DNA of 64,000 nt from Lachnoclostridium sp. An169. GTDB taxonomy: Bacteria > Bacillota > Clostridia > Lachnospirales > Lachnospiraceae. This document shows, piece by piece, positions 59,865 to 64,000 of the stretch. Numbering within the stretch: position 1 is the first letter of the stretch; the number at the start of each line of letters is the position of its first letter. The notes under the pieces were generated by a model that worked only from the letters and a program-made list of their open reading frames with translations, made no database searches and was not told the origin of the DNA. The stretch covers positions 50,541 to 114,540 of the forward strand of contig NZ_NFKT01000015.1 of the NCBI RefSeq assembly GCF_002160525.1, in the 5' to 3' direction. The translations under genes were made by a program, and so were the position numbers.

Positions 59865-61160
59865 TCAGATACAGAATGCGGCATAGAGCGGCACAGTCTT
59901 TTTCCCATCTTCAAAGCCAAAATTTTTTGCCGAAAGTTTGATCGCATAAGCCGGATTGTATGTCTCCATATAGATTTTCAAACTCTTGGCTTTTGTATTA
60001 TCAGCAGATTTGACCTCGATCGGGATGAGATTTCCTTCCCTCTGTATAATAAAGTCAATTTCTGCTCCGCGGGCTGACTCCCAATAATAAGTCCGGTATC
60101 CGTTTATCGTAAGCTGTACATTTACATAGTTTTCAGTCATACCACCTTTGAAATCATTGATCTCATCAACCATGTAGAGAATATCATTCGCAGAGAGATC
60201 TTTCTTTGCACAGAGAAGTCCCAGGTCTGATACATAAATTTTGAAAGAATCAATATCCCGGTAGTTTTCCAGAGGCTTTTTGATCTGCTCTACTTTGTAA
60301 ACCTGGGAAACAATCCCTGACAAAGTGAGCCATTCGATCGCATTTTCAAATTCAGAAGCGCGCCCGCCTTTTTTGATCAGTTTGTACTGAAACCGGGTGT
60401 TTTTCTTTGACAGCTGTACGGTAATATTATCATAGGCAAGACGTGTTTTTTTAATTTCATTTAATGTATTATATTTGCTCATATCATTGAGATAACTTGC
60501 CAGGATTGTATCCTGTGTATGGCGCACCAGTATATAGTCTCCCGTTTCGGCGAACTGCGTCACACATTCCGGCATACCGCCGATTACGAGATACTGGCGG
60601 TATATCTTCATTGCTATATCATGAAGAGCCTCCGGCATGGGGGTGTCGCTGTCGAATGATCTCCGTATCTGCTCTACCAGATCCTTTTCCCCGAGAGCAA
60701 GCATAAATTCTTCCAGATCCATGGGATAAAGAGTTTTGATGTCTACTTTTCCTACCGGAAAAGAAAATTTTGCCCGGTTTACTGCCACGCCAAGAAGACT
60801 CCCTGCTACAATAATATGATAGTCCGGAGCCATCTCACAGAAATATTTCAGCGAAGTCAGCGCCCTTTCACAGAGCTGTATCTCATCAAATACAATCAGG
60901 GTTTTTTCGCGGACGATTGTCTGCCCTGCGATATGTGATAAAATCGGGATCAAATAGTCAGGGCTGATATCCTCCTCAAATGTCCTGTTCAGTTTTGGAT
61001 TGGTCTCAAAATTAAAGTAGGCAACATTTTCGTAATGGAGACGGCCGAACTCCAGAACAGAATAAGTCTTTCCGACCTGCCTTGCTCCCTGCAGGATCAG
61101 GGGCTTGCGGTGCTTACTCTCCTTCCAGGCTTCTAAGAATTGTGAAATTTTACGATACAT
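59865..61160 (-). CDS. AAA-14/DUF4143 ATP-binding protein
   Basis: 431 residues. P-loop GARQVGKTYSVLEFG, Walker B TLIVFDEIQLCERAL, and the DUF4143 C-terminal region with a PD-(D/E)XK-like EIDFIIQREGNLIPIEVKSA. A large multi-copy family of unknown function, often near mobile DNA. ATG 61160 follows GGAGGGA; the frame is open to 61178. Confidence 0.87.
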   Translation of the reverse strand: MYRKISQFLEAWKESKHRKPLILQGARQVGKTYSVLEFGRLHYENVAYFNFETNPKLNRTFEEDISPDYLIPILSHIAGQTIVREKTLIVFDEIQLCERALTSLKYFCEMAPDYHIIVAGSLLGVAVNRAKFSFPVGKVDIKTLYPMDLEEFMLALGEKDLVEQIRRSFDSDTPMPEALHDIAMKIYRQYLVIGGMPECVTQFAETGDYILVRHTQDTILASYLNDMSKYNTLNEIKKTRLAYDNITVQLSKKNTRFQYKLIKKGGRASEFENAIEWLTLSGIVSQVYKVEQIKKPLENYRDIDSFKIYVSDLGLLCAKKDLSANDILYMVDEINDFKGGMTENYVNVQLTINGYRTYYWESARGAEIDFIIQREGNLIPIEVKSADNTKAKSLKIYMETYNPAYAIKLSAKNFGFEDGKKTVPLYAAFCI

Positions 61161-61334
61161 GGATATCCCTCCGTACATAATGCAGACTATCTGTTATGCA
61201 CAATATAACATTTGTTAATGCAAAAATCAATAAAATATTCGTGGAATTTTTAATCAAATATTTTAGAAATATTACACTAAATGACATGAATATAATACTG
61301 TCGCCGTCAGCACTTAAGATGATCTCTTTCACAG

Positions 61335-61469
61335 CTAGCTCCTTTCTACAAAACAAGGGCGGAATGCGTTGACCTCCTCGTCGCCAAGAAGGTCAAACAG
61401 TACGTCGATATCGTCTTCTGTGAACCTGCGCAGGATCAGACGGGGTGTTTCAAGGCAGGGGGTGTTCAT
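61335..61469 (-). pseudogene. GNAT-B remnant (internal deletion)
   Basis: The first ~36 codons and the last few codons (VERS then TAG) of the intact GNAT at 62537-63127 are joined in frame; about 150 residues are missing. MNTPCLETPRLILRRFTEDD and the N-terminal block DLLGDEEVN are retained. A TAG now precedes the old stop. ATG overlaps the upstream GNAT-A stop, as in the intact copy. Confidence 0.85.
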
Positions 61470-61915
61470 GTGTGAGTTCCTCCTTCATATACCATAAATA
61501 CCTGTTCATCCTTTTCATAAAACCCGTTTTTCTTATAAAAGCGGAAAGCTGGAAATGTCCGGTCAGTGAGGAGTGTGATTTTTTTTATGTCCCGGTCAGA
61601 GAGAAACTCTTTTATCTTTCTCATGAAATCCGAACCGGTGCCTTTTTTCTGATATTCCGGGAGAATGCCGAACTCATCGATCCAGTATTCCGCCCCGGTA
61701 TACCAGTGCTTGATCCTTCCTAGCGCGATCCCTGTCAGCCTCTCATCATCATAAAGCCCAAGCAGCAGAGGATTACTGTTCCCCATCAGCTCAAGTATAT
61801 AGAGCCGGAGCTGCTCATCCGTCCACGTATCGTTCCAGGGCTCTGCGGAAAAGATCTGCAGGAATACACTTTTGATCGCGTCAATATTCTCTTTGCTGAG
61901 TTCACGAAGTTCCAT
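61466..61915 (-). CDS. GNAT N-acetyltransferase (copy A, intact)
   Basis: 149 residues. The acetyl-CoA-binding motif is GILPEYQKKGTGSDFMRKI, with the later strand IKKITLLTDRTFPAFRFYKKNGF. Substrate unknown; such enzymes often acetylate small amines or peptides. Its 3' end is duplicated at 63124-63210. It is coupled (ATGA) to the degraded GNAT-B copy downstream. Confidence 0.87.
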   Translation of the reverse strand: MELRELSKENIDAIKSVFLQIFSAEPWNDTWTDEQLRLYILELMGNSNPLLLGLYDDERLTGIALGRIKHWYTGAEYWIDEFGILPEYQKKGTGSDFMRKIKEFLSDRDIKKITLLTDRTFPAFRFYKKNGFYEKDEQVFMVYEGGTHT

Positions 61916-61952
61916 AATGTATCTGCTCCTGTTTTTTTTATTTTTCTGCTTT

Positions 61953-62009
61953 TCAGACCGCTATTATATAAGCCTCATTGTAAGCAGGGATTAGTGAGTC
62001 GTGTGATAA
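61953..62009 (-). pseudogene. Fragment of VapC-like toxin 3' end
   Basis: The 18 codons LSHDSLIPAYNEAYIIAV plus TGA match the end of the intact PIN toxin (63223-63627). They sit just upstream of GNAT-A, where the full toxin gene would be in the duplicated array. Confidence 0.75.
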
Positions 62010-62048
62010 AATATCTCTTTCATGTTTCAAAACGGTCCCCTCCCTTAA

Positions 62049-62331
62049 CTATACATTTTCTATCCAATACCTTTTCGTTTTTCTTTCAACATCATCAATA
62101 ACATTTACAATAGTATCCTGCAATTTTCCTCCATTTTTTTCTATAATTCGAGCTGATGCTATATTGCTTTCATCACATGTTATTAATACTTTCTTTAATC
62201 CAAGAACTTCTTTGGAATATTTTAACCCTTTAGAAAGCATGACCATATGTATCTATATTATGTTCTTTGTATTCCTTTATTGCTTCCTTATAAGACTCAT
62301 AAAAATTAAACTCTGGTATAATTAAATCCAT
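62049..62331 (-). pseudogene. AT-rich degraded GNAT gene
   Basis: The start MDLIIPEFNFYESYKEAIKE (from 62331) and, in a different frame, a GNAT C-terminal half GLKKVLITCDESNIASARIIEKNGGK and ending at 62049. The acetyl-CoA-binding motif between them is missing. Its AT content is higher than the neighbours, which suggests a different origin. Confidence 0.7.
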
Positions 62332-62408
62332 TTTTCACACTCTATTGACTATTCATCTGCTCTAATAAATCACACATCATAGTTGACGCAGTTACCGCTC
62401 TGTTAAAT

Positions 62409-62540
62409 TTAAAAATTGTAATACGATAAGTCTCTGTATTCTTCCGGCAGTTCATCACCCAGTCCTGTCCATCCGAGATTTCTGACGGGAACAGAGTATA
62501 CGATACTGCCGCCGTCAGCACTTAAGATGATCTCTTTCAC
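62409..62540 (-). CDS. Small ORF after GNAT-B (43 aa), probable fragment
   Basis: GTG overlaps the GNAT-B stop (GTGA). It reads VKEIILSADGGSIVYSVPVRN and ends DLSYYNF. The first ~15 residues recur at 61293-61333 after the GNAT-B remnant (KEIILSADGDSIIF), then diverge. Probably the N-terminus of a small protein truncated by a rearrangement. Confidence 0.45.
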   Translation of the reverse strand: MKEIILSADGGSIVYSVPVRNLGWTGLGDELPEEYRDLSYYNF

Positions 62541-63127
62541 AGCAGGCTCCTTTCTACAAAATGCACTTCCGATTCATCCCAGTATTTCCAGTACACTCTC
62601 TCCTGATTTCCGTCAAGGTTCAACTGATACATCCGGAATGTGACCAGAACATTTTTCGGCTGTACCAGCTCTTCATAGGAATACTGATACTTCATGCCCA
62701 ACTGCCTCATAACGCCTCCGCTCCTGGAATTCTTCACATCATGGGTGGCGGTGATATAGGGGATGCCGTCTTTCCTTAACTGGCTGACAACTGCCTGACA
62801 GGCTTCCGTCATGATCCCCTGATGCCAGAATCTTTTTGCAAGTCCATATCCCAGATCATAACTGTCACTCATGTTGAGGTTTACATATCCGATCGGAATA
62901 TTATCCGTTTTCAGGCAGACGGCATAATTATATCCGGAAGGTTTCCGATAGTTCCGGGCAAACCGCTCTTCATAGAACTGCACGGCCTCGTCTCTTGTCC
63001 GGGTGGGGAACCAGGGAAGAAATGTATTGACCTCCTCGTCGCCAAGAAGGTCAAACAGTGCGTCTATATCGTCTTCTGTGAATCTGCGCAGGACCAGACG
63101 GGAGGTTTCAAGGTGAGGGGTGTTCAT
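62537..63127 (-). CDS. GNAT N-acetyltransferase (copy B, intact, RimJ/RimL-like)
   Basis: 196 residues starting MNTPHLETSRLVLRRFTEDDIDA, the RimJ/RimL-like opening. The acetyl-CoA motif GYGLAKRFWHQGIMTEAC lies near 93. Substrate unknown. ATG overlaps the remnant of GNAT-A upstream (ATGA). Its own first and last codons are repeated at 61335-61469. Confidence 0.88.
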   Translation of the reverse strand: MNTPHLETSRLVLRRFTEDDIDALFDLLGDEEVNTFLPWFPTRTRDEAVQFYEERFARNYRKPSGYNYAVCLKTDNIPIGYVNLNMSDSYDLGYGLAKRFWHQGIMTEACQAVVSQLRKDGIPYITATHDVKNSRSGGVMRQLGMKYQYSYEELVQPKNVLVTFRMYQLNLDGNQERVYWKYWDESEVHFVERSLL

Positions 63128-63210
63128 GTGTGAGTTCCTCCTTCATATACCATAAATACCTGTTCATCCTTTTCATAAAACCCGTTTTTCTTATAAAAGC
63201 GGAAGGCTGG
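63124..63210 (-). pseudogene. GNAT-A remnant (3' end only)
   Basis: FRFYKKNGFYEKDEQVFMVY and GGTHT followed by TGA is the tail of the intact GNAT-A (61466-61915). The front is missing, joined directly to the VapC gene end. It keeps the ATGA coupling to GNAT-B. Confidence 0.85.
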
Positions 63211-63222
63211 TTTTCCTGCTTT

Positions 63223-63627
63223 TCAGACCGCTATTATACATGCCTCATTGTAAGCAGGGATTAATGAGTCATGCGTTAAAAAGAGCATGTCATCTACCAA
63301 AGCCTGACAGATTAAAATGCGGTCGAATGGATCTTTATGAGGAGGAGCCCCTTCTGCCCGCGAAAGGGATCCCAATGCAAAAATATGTGTTTCTCTGACT
63401 GGAAGAGACTGATATCCCGCCTGAAAGCAGTATCCCGATACTTCTTTTGCAGTTATGGGCAGTGCTTCCGGATGCGACAGATGTTTGATTTCTATTTCCC
63501 ATAAAGAAGCAAGGCTGTAGTATATGTCATTTCTGCTATCGAGGATCATTTCTCTCGCTTTTTCAGGAAGCTTTGAATCTCCGGATAAAGCCCATAACAT
63601 GATGTGAGTATCTAGCAAAATTTTCAT
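63223..63627 (-). CDS. VapC-like PIN-domain toxin
   Basis: 134 residues of the PIN fold: MKILLDTHIMLWAL (first acidic Asp), ASLWEIEIKHL, then HKDPFDRILICQA and FLTHDSLIPAY. Four acidic residues needed for Mg-dependent RNase are in place. ATG 63627 overlaps the antitoxin stop by 4 bp. This class usually cuts tRNA or rRNA. Confidence 0.9.
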   Translation of the reverse strand: MKILLDTHIMLWALSGDSKLPEKAREMILDSRNDIYYSLASLWEIEIKHLSHPEALPITAKEVSGYCFQAGYQSLPVRETHIFALGSLSRAEGAPPHKDPFDRILICQALVDDMLFLTHDSLIPAYNEACIIAV

Positions 63628-63866
63628 AATTCCCCTCCAAACATTTCCTCCACTTCTGTATCCCATAAGTCAAATTCATCCGGCACGGTAAACTTTCCGG
63701 CAGCAACCCCTATTCTTTTTTCTTCTTCTCTGTTCGGAATAAGCGTCATCTGTACAACTGCAGTGCCATTTTTTGCCAGATATATTACATCCTCCTGTTT
63801 TGTCTCAAGCATATTTACTAATTTGGAAAGATTACTTTTGGCTTCAAGCATATTTACTTTTCTCAT
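63624..63866 (-). CDS. Phd/YefM-type antitoxin
   Basis: 80 residues with the Phd fold: MRKVNMLEAKSNLSKLV (DNA binding) and a C-terminal acidic tail that wraps the toxin. Followed by the PIN toxin at a 4-bp overlap, a normal toxin-antitoxin operon order. Confidence 0.9.
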   Translation of the reverse strand: MRKVNMLEAKSNLSKLVNMLETKQEDVIYLAKNGTAVVQMTLIPNREEEKRIGVAAGKFTVPDEFDLWDTEVEEMFGGEL

Positions 63867-63892
63867 ATTCCACCTCCGGTCATTTTTTAGCT

Positions 63893-63964
63893 GTTAGCGT
63901 CGGGCGATTTTCGCCATTCAGAGTCGGATTAAAAACGCCAATCTCAGTCAATTTAAAATCGCCA
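63893..63964. mobile_element. Terminal repeat array of an IS21-type element (left end, element leaves the window)
   Basis: Three 18-base units GTCGGGCGATTTTCGCCA, GTCGGATTAAAAACGCCA and GTCAATTTAAAATCGCCA start at 63899, 63923 and 63947, a strict 24-bp period. Multiple terminal repeats and a TG terminus (TGTTAGCG at 63893) are features of IS21-family ends. No transposase is in the window. Confidence 0.6.
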
Positions 63965-64000
63965 ATGCATCATGTATGTTATTAACAGTTACGCATTTTT

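Noticed and set aside
1..64000. CRISPR arrays, rRNA or tRNA genes
   Set aside because: No regularly spaced direct repeats with unique spacers, and no convincing RNA gene patterns were seen on reading either strand.

Overview
The window looks like a piece of a spore-forming Clostridia chromosome, most likely Lachnospiraceae. The reasons are a base composition near 50% GC, the sporulation genes yqfC, yqfD, a SpoVB-type flippase and a BofC-like gene, small Firmicutes proteins (YnzC/UPF0291, DUF4250), a Bce-type peptide-sensing module and many glycoside hydrolase clusters. Assignment below family level is not possible from sequence reading alone. Most genes lie on the minus strand.

Layout from left to right. 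(1) 1-8.3 kb is a housekeeping operon read leftward: ynzC, 5-formyltetrahydrofolate cyclo-ligase, DUF4250, miaB, a small membrane protein, mutS, mutL, miaA. It joins mismatch repair with both steps of tRNA ms2i6A37 synthesis. (2) 8.4-19 kb is a beta-1,4-galactan / galacto-oligosaccharide cluster: GH42 beta-galactosidase, a large uncharacterised protein, GH53 endo-galactanase, an ABC importer (ganS, ganP, ganQ) and a LacI regulator. A strong promoter precedes ganS, and repeated TTGCGCAA sites are probable operators. None of the enzymes has a signal peptide, so oligosaccharides are probably imported and cleaved inside the cell. (3) 19-28 kb holds cell-envelope and sporulation genes (BofC-like, flippase, ybeY, phoH, yqfD, yqfC), a pyrimidine-nucleoside phosphorylase and small proteins. 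(4) 28-34 kb is a Bce-like sensor kinase / regulator / ABC module preceded by a marR gene. The bceA-like Shine-Dalgarno lies in a hairpin whose other arm is the end of marR. (5) 34-41 kb holds metabolic and damage-control genes (aldo-keto reductase, HD, HAD, DUF89), two RNHCP zinc proteins and two 142-bp copies of a structured repeat with compensatory base changes. It ends with a small stand-alone transcription unit encoding only tiny peptides. (6) 41-45 kb and 55-59 kb are two AraC-glycosidase pairs: a GH106-like enzyme and a GH78 alpha-L-rhamnosidase. (7) 45-52.7 kb is a complete biotin-independent malonate decarboxylase operon (mdcA, mdcC, fused mdcD-E, mdcG, mdcH, mdcB) followed by a BrnQ transporter. 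(8) 52.8-64 kb is accessory DNA: a truncated AAA/DUF1703 gene, two further ATPases, GNAT acetyltransferases in a duplicated and reciprocally degraded array, a Phd/VapC-like toxin-antitoxin pair, and what looks like the end of an IS21-type element.

The most novel signals are the covarying 142-bp repeat, the gene-less transcription unit at 40.53-41.0 kb, the marR-bceA hairpin coupling, the reciprocally decayed GNAT duplication and the linker-fused MdcD-MdcE. All functions are read from motifs and general family knowledge; no database search was possible.
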